Source: Anaerotignum propionicum DSM 1682 (GTDB lineage Bacteria > Bacillota > Clostridia > Lachnospirales > Anaerotignaceae). From it: a stretch of 64,000 nucleotides of DNA. Within the stretch, counting starts at the first letter, position 1, and every line of letters starts with the position of its first letter. The position numbers and the translations under genes are program-made. Under the pieces are notes generated by a model. That model was not told the DNA's origin. It saw only the letters and a list, made by a program, of their open reading frames with translations, and ran no database searches. Of the stretch, positions 36,871 through 45,206 are shown one piece after another. The stretch lies in contig NZ_CP014223.1 of the NCBI RefSeq assembly GCF_001561955.1, forward strand, positions 2,170,001-2,234,000. The letters run 5' to 3'.

Positions 36871-38130
36871 TTATGTTACTAAATTTCCATTACTATCTAT
36901 TATTGTTTTCCATGTACCATTAACCCCTGTGCTACTGAATTGCAAGCCACCAGTACCCCAGCGAAACAATTTTGTTGCCTGTGTGTAATTAACATTATCC
37001 ATGCTGATATAAAGTGTATTGTTTGCTATGGTAATATTACCACTGATAAGGTTTAATACCTGTTTTACCTCAGTGCTTGCACCCAAAGCAGTTGAAAGGC
37101 TTTTCTCTCCGCTGGTAATACTGCTTGTAATATCTGCCACAAAATCCCCTAATTCAACGGTACTGTATTTCTCCAATAAACAATCCCACTCATAAGAGAT
37201 AACCTTCGCTTTCTTACTAAAGTTCATCTTACTATTTACCACTGTCACAACGTCCCCTAATTGAACATCTTCAAGGATAGCAAAGTTCTTATATTCCTCT
37301 GTCTTTGCCAATAGCTGAAAATCAGCCTTAATATTTACCGTTGGCAAGTCTACCCCACTATTCAATATACTTTGGGCAAAAGCTGTAAGTTGTGCCTGTG
37401 TGGTAAGGGAAGAATCTTCATACTTTCTTGCTTTGGGATACGGATAGTCATTGATATGTGAACTACTCACAGGCGAACCTATTAAGCCATCCTTACCAAT
37501 AGGAAATATTTTTGTGGCTACCTCGCTAATATCTTCCTCAATCACTAAGCCTATAAGGTTTTTACTATATCGGATAGAAACCCCTTTATCACTGCCAATG
37601 GAGGGTAAGAAGGAAATATTATAATTATCCCTTAATATCTCACCACCAAAAACAGAAACAAAACTATCATTGTCTTTCCCATCTCCTAAAAGTGCAGCTA
37701 TAGGATTGATACTAGATACTGCCATGCTTCCTGTGCCTGTCAGTGTGGTATTAAATGTAAATGGCATAGAATAATTAAAACTTGATTTCAAGCTATTCAA
37801 TGTGCTTTGTGGTGTCTGTGCTGTGATACCGCATGATTGAATAAAGTTATCCAGTAAATCATAAAAGATATGACGGGCATTCACTGCAATACTTTCCATA
37901 GTAGGCTTAATGTTATAAATCCTGAAAGGCTGTTTTCCCCTTGGCGTACTTACACATAAAATACGTCCCTTTTCAATGTCCTCCCATTTCCCCCACTCAT
38001 CATAAGGGTGTTCCATCTCCAATTCATACAGGCCGTTTAACTCCTCTTTTACAGTACAAAGGCTCGGAAGCAATGCCCCCAAGCCCAAAGTATCAAATGT
38101 TGTGCTATTCTTTTCATGTATGGTAATCAT
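36871..38130 (-). CDS. Tail-associated protein / prophage endopeptidase tail (Tal-like)
   Basis: A 419-residue protein with the N-terminal pattern of Gram-positive Tal/tail-spike proteins (GALLPSLCTVKEELNGLYELEMEHP, then CVSTPRGKQPFRIYNI). It would form the tail tip hub that contacts the cell wall. The start ATG 38130 overlaps the XkdX stop as TAATG, indicating coupled translation. The C terminus (NTLYISMDNVNYTQATKLFR) resembles short tail-fibre ends. No obvious peptidase motif is visible, so enzymatic activity is not claimed. Confidence 0.82.
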   Translation of the reverse strand: MITIHEKNSTTFDTLGLGALLPSLCTVKEELNGLYELEMEHPYDEWGKWEDIEKGRILCVSTPRGKQPFRIYNIKPTMESIAVNARHIFYDLLDNFIQSCGITAQTPQSTLNSLKSSFNYSMPFTFNTTLTGTGSMAVSSINPIAALLGDGKDNDSFVSVFGGEILRDNYNISFLPSIGSDKGVSIRYSKNLIGLVIEEDISEVATKIFPIGKDGLIGSPVSSSHINDYPYPKARKYEDSSLTTQAQLTAFAQSILNSGVDLPTVNIKADFQLLAKTEEYKNFAILEDVQLGDVVTVVNSKMNFSKKAKVISYEWDCLLEKYSTVELGDFVADITSSITSGEKSLSTALGASTEVKQVLNLISGNITIANNTLYISMDNVNYTQATKLFRWGTGGLQFSSTGVNGTWKTIIDSNGNLVT

Positions 38131-38267
38131 TAAACCACCTCATACTCCTGCCCTGTGATTTCTGCAAACTGCTCTGCTGTGATTTTGCCACTTTTTACGA
38201 ACATGCCTACATTCTCAGCAGAATAAATCTGAGAATCAAAATACCGCTTTACAATTTTATAAATCAT
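38130..38267 (-). CDS. XkdX-family small phage protein
   Basis: A 45-residue protein (MIYKIVKRYFDSQIYSAENV...). The core runs from a KRYFD-type start through FVKSGKITAEQFAEITGQEY, which matches the XkdX family found at phage tail loci. The start codon at 38267 overlaps the stop of the upstream gene (ATGA) and its own stop overlaps the Tal start (TAATG). This chain of overlaps supports it as a real gene. Its function in virions is unknown. Confidence 0.85.
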   Translation of the reverse strand: MIYKIVKRYFDSQIYSAENVGMFVKSGKITAEQFAEITGQEYEVV

Positions 38268-38590
38268 CTCACCACCCCCTGTTGATTCAGCAGTAATTCT
38301 GCTAATGTTATATCAATTTCTGTCTGCTTGCTTAGAATCAATTGCTGATTTAACAGCATTTCAGCTTGTAGGACTTCATCTTCTATGAGTTCCATTGGGT
38401 CTGGCTCCAATTCTGGAATAATAGGTTTATTTGCTTTGTATTCTTCTTTCGTTATTTCCACTATTTCCTCTGACGGAATATTGTTTACTTCATATTTCAA
38501 AAATATATATCCTTCATAAGAATAACTTTCTTCGTATACGCATCCAGCTTTTATTTCTGGAAGTACATTTCCTTGTTTTTTATAATACAT
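38264..38590 (-). CDS. Phage protein of unknown function beside XkdX
   Basis: A 108-residue acidic protein. The N-terminal half has YEGYIFLKYEVNNIPSEE and an EITKEEY motif. A Pro-rich linker (PIIPELEPDP) leads to a C-terminal helix with repeats of ELLLNQQ-type sequence (AEMLLNQQLILSKQTE, LAELLLNQQ). Proteins with a similar layout often sit between baseplate and XkdX genes in Clostridia prophages. It may be a tail or chaperone component; I do not name a function. Confidence 0.6.
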   Translation of the reverse strand: MYYKKQGNVLPEIKAGCVYEESYSYEGYIFLKYEVNNIPSEEIVEITKEEYKANKPIIPELEPDPMELIEDEVLQAEMLLNQQLILSKQTEIDITLAELLLNQQGVVR

Positions 38591-38599
38591 AATAGCCTC

Positions 38600-39655
38600 C
38601 TATTCGTATAAAGCATAAAAAATTCTTATGTTTCTTGTTGAGGTGGGGTTGTAAGTTATGGTTAAGTTATTATTAAATTCTATAACTGAAAAATGTTGTC
38701 CAGAGTATCCTGAATATGAGCTTGCTTTTAGAATTTCCATATCGCTCATCGAGGTAGTCAAATACAACCAAGCCATTGCATTCCCAGAACTATAACCCAT
38801 CGTGTTAGTATACGATTTACCATCAACGCTAATTGTTATACTGTCAGAAATATTAACTGATAATGCCGTTACGCTATAAAATAAACCAGCCCCATTAATT
38901 ACTGTTGTGTTGTTACTGCTTACTCCTGCAGTTACAGACGCCATCTTCCTTGATAAAAACATTTGCTTTTTGTTGATTAATGCATTTAGCTTCCCCATTA
39001 CCGTCCCTGCCGTTGCCGTTCCACCTGTGTCCGCAGTATTCCCCAACCTCTGCACAACCCCATCCACAGAGTTGTTATTGATTGCATTTTGTAGCAATGT
39101 TGTCAAATCCTTGGAAACATAGTTGCAAAGATATTCCCAAGCATCCCACATGGTATCAATGGTAAGCTGCCCTGCAATCTCCCCGGGGACACCGATATTT
39201 TGCACCATGGTAGTCATTAAGTCATGGGCTTCGTAAAGGTTTTGATATAGCACCACCAATGCGCCATATTCGTTACTACTTTCCACAGCTCCTGCAGAAA
39301 TCAGACTTTTCACTATATGTATCTTAAAGGGCTGTGTGCTGAGAACTTCCAAATTATTTTTGTACAAAATTATCTGCACTTCCAAGTCCTGCGCCACGGC
39401 CAACGCCTGAGAAGTCAATTCAAACTGGCACCTTCCTGCGGTTGCATTGGTAATGGCTCCGTTGTTATAAAACTCCGTCCCATCAGCCTTTTTCCCATAT
39501 ATTCTAACCTCATGCCCTGTGAGGTTAATTGCTGTACTGCCGTCTAATAAAATAACATCTAAATATCGGCTTTTGGTATCATTTTGCACGGCTGTAATAA
39601 TACTTGTTACTTCTTTATTTACATCAATTTCTAATTTCTTATAGACTTGCGCCAT
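38600..39655 (-). CDS. BppU-like baseplate upper protein / receptor-binding assembly
   Basis: A 351-residue protein. The N-terminal 120 residues follow the BppU_N pattern (IITAVQNDTKSRYLDVILLDG, then VRIYGKKADGTEFYN), seen in baseplate proteins of lactococcal-type siphophages. A helical middle (YGALVVLYQNLYEAHDLMTTM) and a beta-rich C-terminal part (about 240-351) suggest a fibre tip. It probably carries the host-binding function. Confidence 0.78.
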   Translation of the reverse strand: MAQVYKKLEIDVNKEVTSIITAVQNDTKSRYLDVILLDGSTAINLTGHEVRIYGKKADGTEFYNNGAITNATAGRCQFELTSQALAVAQDLEVQIILYKNNLEVLSTQPFKIHIVKSLISAGAVESSNEYGALVVLYQNLYEAHDLMTTMVQNIGVPGEIAGQLTIDTMWDAWEYLCNYVSKDLTTLLQNAINNNSVDGVVQRLGNTADTGGTATAGTVMGKLNALINKKQMFLSRKMASVTAGVSSNNTTVINGAGLFYSVTALSVNISDSITISVDGKSYTNTMGYSSGNAMAWLYLTTSMSDMEILKASSYSGYSGQHFSVIEFNNNLTITYNPTSTRNIRIFYALYE

Positions 39656-39656
39656 C

Positions 39657-40358
39657 TTATAACCATCTCCAATTCGGTTTTATTTCTAATCTTGTTACAC
39701 TTCCCGTCCAACTGATTGTATTCGCCCCCTCTTGAAATTTAGGGAAATCCAACGCTGAAAAGGAATTGTTTTTATTTGTACTATCCTTATAAACTTCTTG
39801 AATCTCACTGTTGATAGTGACATAGCCGTCAATTCCAGTAATCGTGTAGTTTTTTTCATTAATCGTAAGTGCGATATTCCCTGTACCATAAACTGTGATA
39901 ATTGGTTCGCTGTAAATGGTTCCTTGGTTGTAAATCGTTGTGGGTGCAGTAAGACTCAATTCCTCATCTGCTTTATCCACAGAATATTTAAAAGGGAAAC
40001 AATCAAACTGTACTAGGAAATCATTCAAATTCAGCAGAATGTTATTAAAAGGTATCTGGTTCTTGATGAATGCCCGATATACTTTATCTGGTTCACTGCT
40101 GAAAATAACTTCGCCATAACCATTCAGCCAAGCGCTAACATCATCAATACGGCTTCTGTCCATCACCTGACATTCGGCTTCTTTTGTATAGTTTTCATAT
40201 GTATTGGTATCCTCATGTAAGATACCGTTTCGCCCAGCAATTTGGATTTCATTTACCCTTTTTGTTGGTTTATAAATGGAGGGTGCTTTCAGCATAACCA
40301 CACCCATATCAAGGGAATTTATCCCTTTAAACGTAAAATATTGATACACCTTAAACAC
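39657..40358 (-). CDS. Distal tail protein (Dit)
   Basis: A 233-residue Dit-family protein, with an N-terminal FKGINSLDMGVVMLKAPSI and a galectin-like second half (about 130-233). Dit forms the hexameric ring joining the tail tube to the tip. It overlaps the tape-measure gene by 8 bp and precedes the BppU-like gene. The gene order TMP, Dit, then adsorption proteins is standard for Gram-positive siphophages and supports the call. Confidence 0.85.
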   Translation of the reverse strand: MFKVYQYFTFKGINSLDMGVVMLKAPSIYKPTKRVNEIQIAGRNGILHEDTNTYENYTKEAECQVMDRSRIDDVSAWLNGYGEVIFSSEPDKVYRAFIKNQIPFNNILLNLNDFLVQFDCFPFKYSVDKADEELSLTAPTTIYNQGTIYSEPIITVYGTGNIALTINEKNYTITGIDGYVTINSEIQEVYKDSTNKNNSFSALDFPKFQEGANTISWTGSVTRLEIKPNWRWL

Positions 40359-41871
40359 CTCCTGTAGCTAATTTCTTAGATTTCCTGTAAAATTCCATTT
40401 CTCTCATTAAGTCCCCTGTAGTTCTGCCGTTGCTGTTCTCAACTTTTTCAATGTTTACAATAAAGTTTTCCGTCTTGCTTCCACCGTTTTCTCCATTGCG
40501 GTATCTATCGGCTTCGGCTTGTGTCAGTACCATTTCCCCTTTGTGTAGAATAGACTTATACCCATCAAAAGGAACATAGGACAAGCCGTTTCTATGGCTG
40601 CCGTCTGAGTCGTCATCGTCCTCCGACATTTCACTTTTACTTTTTCTCCAGAATGTTAATTTATCAGTCAGCCAATCTACTGTATCTTGCACCCATTTTT
40701 TTATGTTTTCCCATACACTTTTCAAGCCATCCCATAGTGAAGTAAAAATACTCTTTCCTGCGTTAAGAAAAAACTTTGCTGAATTGGTAATCAATTGAAT
40801 AAGCCCATCAAGCAAAATAGAAAGAAACTCTTTTACTCCATTCCAGAATCCTTCCCAATCTCCATTGAATAAAGCTGTAAAGGCGCTAAATAAGGCTTGT
40901 ATTCCCCTAAACGTAGTATCAATGAAAATCTTAATCTGTTCCCATACTGCATTGAAAAAAGCACCTTCAGTCTGTGCATTCTTTACCAATGCCTTTATGA
41001 CATCAATTAAACCGCCTATAAGTTGCCCTGCTACGCTAACAACCTCCTGAATGACTGTAAATGCCGTACTCACAACCTCTTGAATGGTAGGCATATTATC
41101 AAGAATGAATTGCCCCAATTCCATTAAAATAGGCATTACCTCAACACCTACCTGCGTAGTAACAGCCCCGAAACTACGCTTTATCTGGTCTACCATATCA
41201 GTAAAAGCCACACCGCTGTCTATGGCATCGTCACCCATTACAAGACCTAAATCGTGTGCTTTTTGTCTCATTTCCTCAATGCTTCCAGCGGCACCGTTTA
41301 GCATAGGCATCATTTCAGAGCCACTTTTACCGAACAATTCAGTAGCCAATCTTGCTTTTTCCGTTTGATTTTCCATGCTTTGTAATGCTGACATAGCATC
41401 AAACATTACATCCTCTTGTTTACGCAATGAGCCATCTGCATTTGTTACAGCAACCCCTAGCTTTTGAAATTGTTCTATATTATTTTTATTGCCACTGGCT
41501 ACCCCATCCATAGCAGAAGTAAGGGTTTTCATCCCTACTTGTAACTGTTCAACCGACATACCCGATTGAGAACAAACAAAATCCATTTCTTGAAAGGCTT
41601 CTCTTGAAATGCCTATCTTTTGGGACATTTTATCTATTCTGTCTGTGGCTTCGGCTGACTTTGTAGCCATCCCATATAAAGCTACTGCGCTTGCACTAAC
41701 GGCGGCAGTTATGCCTAAAACAGCAGTCTTAACACCACCAGAGACATTGTTTGCAAAGGTTTTCATCTTGCCATCTGTATTTTCGGCTTGTGTTGAAAAG
41801 TCTTGTAATTTCTTTGTACCGTCTCCACTATCCACAACAACCTTTGCTACTAAACTGCCTAAATCTATCAT
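40351..41871 (-). CDS. Tail tape-measure protein (short)
   Basis: A 506-residue tape measure. It has an N-terminal coiled coil, GMATKSAEATDRIDKMSQKI typical of TMP domains (residues about 65-85), a hydrophobic mid-region (about 240-370, with long helices and FLSILLDGLIQLI), and a Trp-rich stretch WENIKKWVQDTVDWLT. TMP length sets tail length, so about 500 residues implies a rather short siphovirus tail. The gene starts 44 bp after the frameshifted chaperone and overlaps Dit. Confidence 0.88.
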   Translation of the reverse strand: MIDLGSLVAKVVVDSGDGTKKLQDFSTQAENTDGKMKTFANNVSGGVKTAVLGITAAVSASAVALYGMATKSAEATDRIDKMSQKIGISREAFQEMDFVCSQSGMSVEQLQVGMKTLTSAMDGVASGNKNNIEQFQKLGVAVTNADGSLRKQEDVMFDAMSALQSMENQTEKARLATELFGKSGSEMMPMLNGAAGSIEEMRQKAHDLGLVMGDDAIDSGVAFTDMVDQIKRSFGAVTTQVGVEVMPILMELGQFILDNMPTIQEVVSTAFTVIQEVVSVAGQLIGGLIDVIKALVKNAQTEGAFFNAVWEQIKIFIDTTFRGIQALFSAFTALFNGDWEGFWNGVKEFLSILLDGLIQLITNSAKFFLNAGKSIFTSLWDGLKSVWENIKKWVQDTVDWLTDKLTFWRKSKSEMSEDDDDSDGSHRNGLSYVPFDGYKSILHKGEMVLTQAEADRYRNGENGGSKTENFIVNIEKVENSNGRTTGDLMREMEFYRKSKKLATGGV

Positions 41872-41915
41872 TCATTTCTCACCTCCCAAAAGGCACTAAA
41901 AAAGACAGCATAAAA

Positions 41916-42182
41916 CTATACCGCCTTTCCGAATTTCTCTCTTAATTTATTTTTATCAGGTTTTGTCTGTTGTAAAAGCCAACAATCCTCAAGGTATTCT
42001 CTGCCCTCTTTAAATTGTTTATATTTATATACGAAAGCATCTTTAAAATACTGCCTATACTCATAACAGTTCAATTCAAGACATTCCTTAAAGTTTAACC
42101 CTGCATATTCCGATACAGCTTTAATATCCTCCGTTTCAACTAATAAATAACTAGGTATTTCATCCCCTGTATTGGATGGCAT
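41916..42182 (-). CDS. Tail assembly chaperone, downstream (gpT-like) frame, expressed by -1 frameshift
   Basis: An 88-codon frame with ATG 42182 but no ribosome site. It is exactly in the -1 frame relative to the upstream chaperone gene and is open up to the slippery sequence (reading IIIPC before the ATG). The frameshift product would be about 190 residues, 97 from gpG-like plus 93. This matches lambda G/GT-type chaperones, which load the tape measure. The sequence CWLLQQTKPDKNKLREKFGK is helical. It is likely made mostly or only as the fusion. Confidence 0.8.
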   Translation of the reverse strand: MPSNTGDEIPSYLLVETEDIKAVSEYAGLNFKECLELNCYEYRQYFKDAFVYKYKQFKEGREYLEDCWLLQQTKPDKNKLREKFGKAV

Positions 42183-42203
42183 ACAAGGGATGATTATTTT
42201 CCC
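42160..42203 (-). promoter_or_regulatory. Programmed -1 ribosomal frameshift site (slippery GGGAAAA plus hairpin)
   Basis: The heptamer G-GGA-AAA at 42203-42197 is in the correct phase (zero frame TTG GGA AAA TAA), directly before the stop. Three bases later a 13-bp stem begins: TCATCCCTTGTAT (42193-42181) with ATACAGGGGATGA (42172-42160), one GU pair, 8-base loop. This is the classical X-XXY-YYZ plus stem-loop arrangement. Confidence 0.85.
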
Positions 42204-42487
42204 AACTGTGTCTGTGCTCCCTCTAAATACTGACTTATAATGCTTTTACCTAAAGACAAAGTGACGAATTTTTTAATGGTTTCATATTCGTAAACATCAC
42301 CATCAATGTTAGAATTGAAAATCTCTTGTAAACAAAGATAAAATACATCAAGGGCTTTTTCTTCGCTCTGATTTCCCATAGACATCATTGTTCTGAGAAG
42401 TTTCTCTGTGGGCAAATAGCATTCCATTGTCTGTCCACCCAAGTCAATAATAACCGTTGGATTGGATAATTTTTCTAGATTAATCAT
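42194..42487 (-). CDS. Tail assembly chaperone, upstream (gpG-like) frame
   Basis: A 97-residue helical protein (TMECYLPTEKLLRTMMSMGN...) located between the major tail protein and the tape measure, the conserved place of gpG-like chaperones. It ends QTQLGK just after the slippery heptamer, and part of the ribosomes should continue in the -1 frame. The start ATG 42487 follows AGGAGG. Confidence 0.82.
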   Translation of the reverse strand: MINLEKLSNPTVIIDLGGQTMECYLPTEKLLRTMMSMGNQSEEKALDVFYLCLQEIFNSNIDGDVYEYETIKKFVTLSLGKSIISQYLEGAQTQLGK

Positions 42488-42515
42488 TTACATTCCTCCT
42501 ATAAAATAAATAGGA

Positions 42516-42532
42516 TACTGTAAAATACAGTA
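42516..42532 (-). terminator. Attenuator hairpin after the major tail protein gene
   Basis: TACTGTA/TACAGTA with a 3-base loop, then TCCTATTTATTTT on the minus strand. It sits between the major tail protein and chaperone genes and probably gives partial termination. Confidence 0.55.
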
Positions 42533-42547
42533 CCCCTTCATCATCAT

Positions 42548-43090
42548 TTACGCTACAATGCTGCTATCCTCTTCCTTGTACAGAATCAGAGTTCCTTCGT
42601 TATCCTGTGGCTGCGCTTTAAATTCTGCGTTGATAACCGTTTCCTTATCTTTAGCAAATGCAAGTTCAAATCCAGCTTCATTGCTGCCGACAATTGTAAT
42701 ACGAATATCACCGTCCACCGCATCCTCATGTACAAAATGGATTACATATTTCTTCCCATCATATTTAGATGCACCACCGATTTTTACAATTCTGATTTTC
42801 TTTGTTGCATCCTCTGTCACTCTCGCAGTAGAACAAAGTTTTTGCAATGTTTTTCCATTCCAAGTCATAACACCAGATTTTAAAACGGCTTCTTCATCGG
42901 TAATCATTTTTTTAGATACTATACCTAAATCATCCTTTGCTTCGTAAAAACTAGGTTTATAACTCAACGTTGCACCGCCCTGAATGTATCCCAAAAGTTT
43001 AGTTTCGACTTCCAAAACAGCATCTTCAGGTAAAGCACCAGTAAATTCATCAATGTACAGTTTGCCACTACCTAATACGATTTTTTCCAT
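42548..43090 (-). CDS. Major tail (tube) protein
   Basis: A 180-residue beta-rich protein with VLGSGKLYIDEFTGALP near the start and LLGYIQGGATLSYKP after it, typical of phage tail-tube proteins in Firmicutes. The C terminus (AEFKAQPQDNEGTLILYKEE) is also usual. Position between the tail completion gene and gpG-like chaperone fits. A hairpin attenuator follows, consistent with high expression of this abundant virion protein. Confidence 0.85.
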   Translation of the reverse strand: MEKIVLGSGKLYIDEFTGALPEDAVLEVETKLLGYIQGGATLSYKPSFYEAKDDLGIVSKKMITDEEAVLKSGVMTWNGKTLQKLCSTARVTEDATKKIRIVKIGGASKYDGKKYVIHFVHEDAVDGDIRITIVGSNEAGFELAFAKDKETVINAEFKAQPQDNEGTLILYKEEDSSIVA

Positions 43091-43092
43091 GT

Positions 43093-43473
43093 TTAAATCA
43101 TCCTTTCTCGAATTGACAAAATAAAATAAGCCTTAATGATGTGTTGTTTGGTTTCTTCAATAAAAAGACTCCCTCCACCATTCAAGGCTACGTTTAAAAT
43201 GTCATTGTTTAATTGTTTATTTCCAACTGTAATTAATAGCTGTTTTACTCTACTCAATATACTCTCAGCTTTACCATAATCGGGACTAATACAGTTCATT
43301 TCTAGCTTGCTTTGTGCCTTAATTCCATCACTCGAAATGATAGAATATTTATAGCTGATACAAGTTTCAGCTTTCCCTTGATTCATATAAATTTTACTGT
43401 CTGATACAGTAGCACCCAAGAGGGAATATAATTCACTGTCAGCTTTTAGAATTGTTAAAATTTCATTCAGCAT
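43093..43473 (-). CDS. Tail completion / tail terminator-like protein (DUF3168 type)
   Basis: A 126-residue protein. The start is ATG 43473 with AGGGGGTG upstream; the longer open frame lies within the neighbouring gene and is not used. The layout (MLNEILTILKADSELYSLLG, then ISYKYSIISSDG) resembles DUF3168-type tail completion proteins that cap the tail end at the connector. The gene overlaps the gp10-like gene by 11 bp. Confidence 0.72.
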   Translation of the reverse strand: MLNEILTILKADSELYSLLGATVSDSKIYMNQGKAETCISYKYSIISSDGIKAQSKLEMNCISPDYGKAESILSRVKQLLITVGNKQLNNDILNVALNGGGSLFIEETKQHIIKAYFILSIRERMI

Positions 43474-43768
43474 TGTCAAGCACCCCCTTAAAACAATCCT
43501 TAATTTCTTGTATGTTTTCCTGTATACTGTCCTCAAGAAATGGATTCTTTTCATGATGGTAGGGTGCATATTCAATATTGCTGCCAATGTAGCAAGTATC
43601 GCCCTCTACATCATGAGTAATACTTCTTCTAAGTGTGCCAGTGTCAACGCCACATTTTACTTTTGCGCTGTTCTCTACAATGTACCCAGCTCTATCAAGT
43701 CCTTGCTGAATCGCAGAGGGAAGTATGTTGTTTATAATATTTTCTAGGTTCAAAGAAATTTCATTCAT
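43463..43768 (-). CDS. HK97-gp10-like head-tail joining protein
   Basis: A 101-residue protein with the family features: an N-terminal helix ending in GLDRAGYIVENSAKVKC, followed by VDTGTLRRSI and a YAPYHHEKN segment near residue 70. This is the HK97 gp10 type of neck or tail-joining protein. Overlaps of 4 bp upstream and 11 bp downstream show tight translational coupling. Confidence 0.85.
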   Translation of the reverse strand: MNEISLNLENIINNILPSAIQQGLDRAGYIVENSAKVKCGVDTGTLRRSITHDVEGDTCYIGSNIEYAPYHHEKNPFLEDSIQENIQEIKDCFKGVLDNAE

Positions 43769-44061
43769 ACTTTCACCTCTTCCAATACAAGCTGAGATAA
43801 TCGCCCATTGATAAAGGAGGTTATCTTATACTCATGATAGGAATTAGAAATCTTGTATTCTGCGCCTAATTCAAATTGATTAAAAGGTGTAACCCCTTGC
43901 AAGGCTTTCACAAAATAACAAGTATTTGTACCCATTACTTTTAGGTGCTGTTCATTGACATAGACTTGAATATCCTCAAGAAATTCAAAATCATTTTTGC
44001 TATTGCCATATTCGTCAAAGGTTTCTACAAGCTGATACAATTTATAAGTTTCATACCTCAT
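43765..44061 (-). CDS. Head closure / head-tail adaptor protein
   Basis: A 98-residue protein with the head-closure arrangement YQLVETFDEYGNSKNDFE and, near the end, YHEYKITSFINGRLSQLVLE. Its size and position between connector and gp10-like genes support it. It overlaps both neighbours by 4 bp. Confidence 0.7.
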   Translation of the reverse strand: MRYETYKLYQLVETFDEYGNSKNDFEFLEDIQVYVNEQHLKVMGTNTCYFVKALQGVTPFNQFELGAEYKISNSYHEYKITSFINGRLSQLVLEEVKV

Positions 44062-44312
44062 AGGAATCTCACCTTACTTTTCGGCTGTGAAACACTGTCC
44101 AACATAACCCTTATATAATAAGGATAAAACTCGTTATAGTTTTCTGAAATCCCAGAGATTGAAACACTATTCAAACCTTCATTACCTTCTTTGGACTTGT
44201 GACACTTCGCCATTTCTTGAATAATAGTAAGGTGCTTCGCATTCGTTTCATCATATAGAATGTTGGTATAGGCTTCAAATACAGCTTTTGCTACTTCTAA
44301 ATACTGTTCCAT
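44058..44312 (-). CDS. Head-tail connector (gp6/gp15-like) protein
   Basis: An 84-residue protein placed first after the capsid gene, where the small connector or DNA-packaging protein is normally encoded. The alpha-helical N-terminal half and FYPYYIRVMLDSVS near the end are consistent. The assignment is mostly by position. Confidence 0.62.
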   Translation of the reverse strand: MEQYLEVAKAVFEAYTNILYDETNAKHLTIIQEMAKCHKSKEGNEGLNSVSISGISENYNEFYPYYIRVMLDSVSQPKSKVRFL

Positions 44313-44332
44313 TTTCTCACCTCATTATAAAA

Positions 44333-44358
44333 GGGGTACGCCTAATTTGGCGCACCCC
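44333..44358 (-). terminator. Attenuator hairpin after the capsid gene
   Basis: A near-perfect 10-bp stem (GGGGTGCGCC with GGCGTACCCC on the minus strand), followed by TTTTATAATG. It lies 12 bases after the capsid stop and likely favours capsid over downstream gene expression. Confidence 0.68.
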
Positions 44359-44369
44359 CTAACCATTTG

Positions 44370-45194
44370 TTAGACTGCCTTTGTCAACTTAATAGCCTTT
44401 TTCTCGTTATCAAGATATACAATACCAGCGAACTTAGTTACAAAAGTTTCCTTCTCCAATTCATTATATACGTCAGTAGTAACCGTTGCATCGGTTTTAC
44501 ATTCATAAACAACTGTATCCTTAGATGCAATAATAGCTTCATCTTCAGCCAATTTATTAGAAATAACAATACTCAAACCATCAACAGTTTTCACCTGTCC
44601 AGAGAAAATAATTTCTCCGTTGTTTGCAGCTTTAACCTCCGCTGATTTCTTCAACTGTGAGTACATCTTAGGAGAAACCAGTAAAAACATTCCTTCTCTT
44701 GATTCAAGATTCAATGTTGCAAGTGCGTCCTCTACCGCATCCCAATTAAATGTTGTGTATTCACTTGTCTTTGTAATGGTTCTTAATGCTGTATAGAAAC
44801 TATCATTAATAAAGTTGTATGTAGTTTCTGCATTGCCCTGTGCCATCATTGTTAATGTGTTGCTATTCTGACGTTTCATTTTATCGGTGATGTCGAAAGC
44901 CTGCTTTTTTGCTTTAATTCTTAACTCTTGAATCTTATAAGATAATTTACCTCTTTGCTCTGAAGGAACTACTTCGCCCGTATCGGCATCTACCACACCA
45001 CCCTCATAGGTGTATGTAATCTTTCTAATCAAATCACCATCTTCACCCTGCAATGTAAATTTTGTAGTGAATAAATTCTTTGCATTAATCAAAGAAGTAA
45101 TTGCTGTTTCAAATGCATTTTTTACAACCAATGCTTCAATGTATCCTGCTGTTGTATCCTGTACTGTTGTTACACTTCCGTTAATTGTTGCCAT
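44370..45194 (-). CDS. Major capsid protein
   Basis: A 274-residue capsid protein of HK97-type fold by context and pattern. The N-terminal arm has DTTAGYIEALVVKNAF; the mid-part FDITDKMKRQNSNTLTMMAQ is typical; the later MFLLVSPKMYSQLKKS and the C-terminal EKETFVTKFAGIVYLD are as in Firmicutes siphophages. The gene follows the scaffold gene and is itself followed by an attenuator hairpin. No protease gene is present, so scaffold removal is presumably without a dedicated maturation protease. Confidence 0.86.
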   Translation of the reverse strand: MATINGSVTTVQDTTAGYIEALVVKNAFETAITSLINAKNLFTTKFTLQGEDGDLIRKITYTYEGGVVDADTGEVVPSEQRGKLSYKIQELRIKAKKQAFDITDKMKRQNSNTLTMMAQGNAETTYNFINDSFYTALRTITKTSEYTTFNWDAVEDALATLNLESREGMFLLVSPKMYSQLKKSAEVKAANNGEIIFSGQVKTVDGLSIVISNKLAEDEAIIASKDTVVYECKTDATVTTDVYNELEKETFVTKFAGIVYLDNEKKAIKLTKAV

Positions 45195-45206
45195 ATTATC
45201 GTCTCC

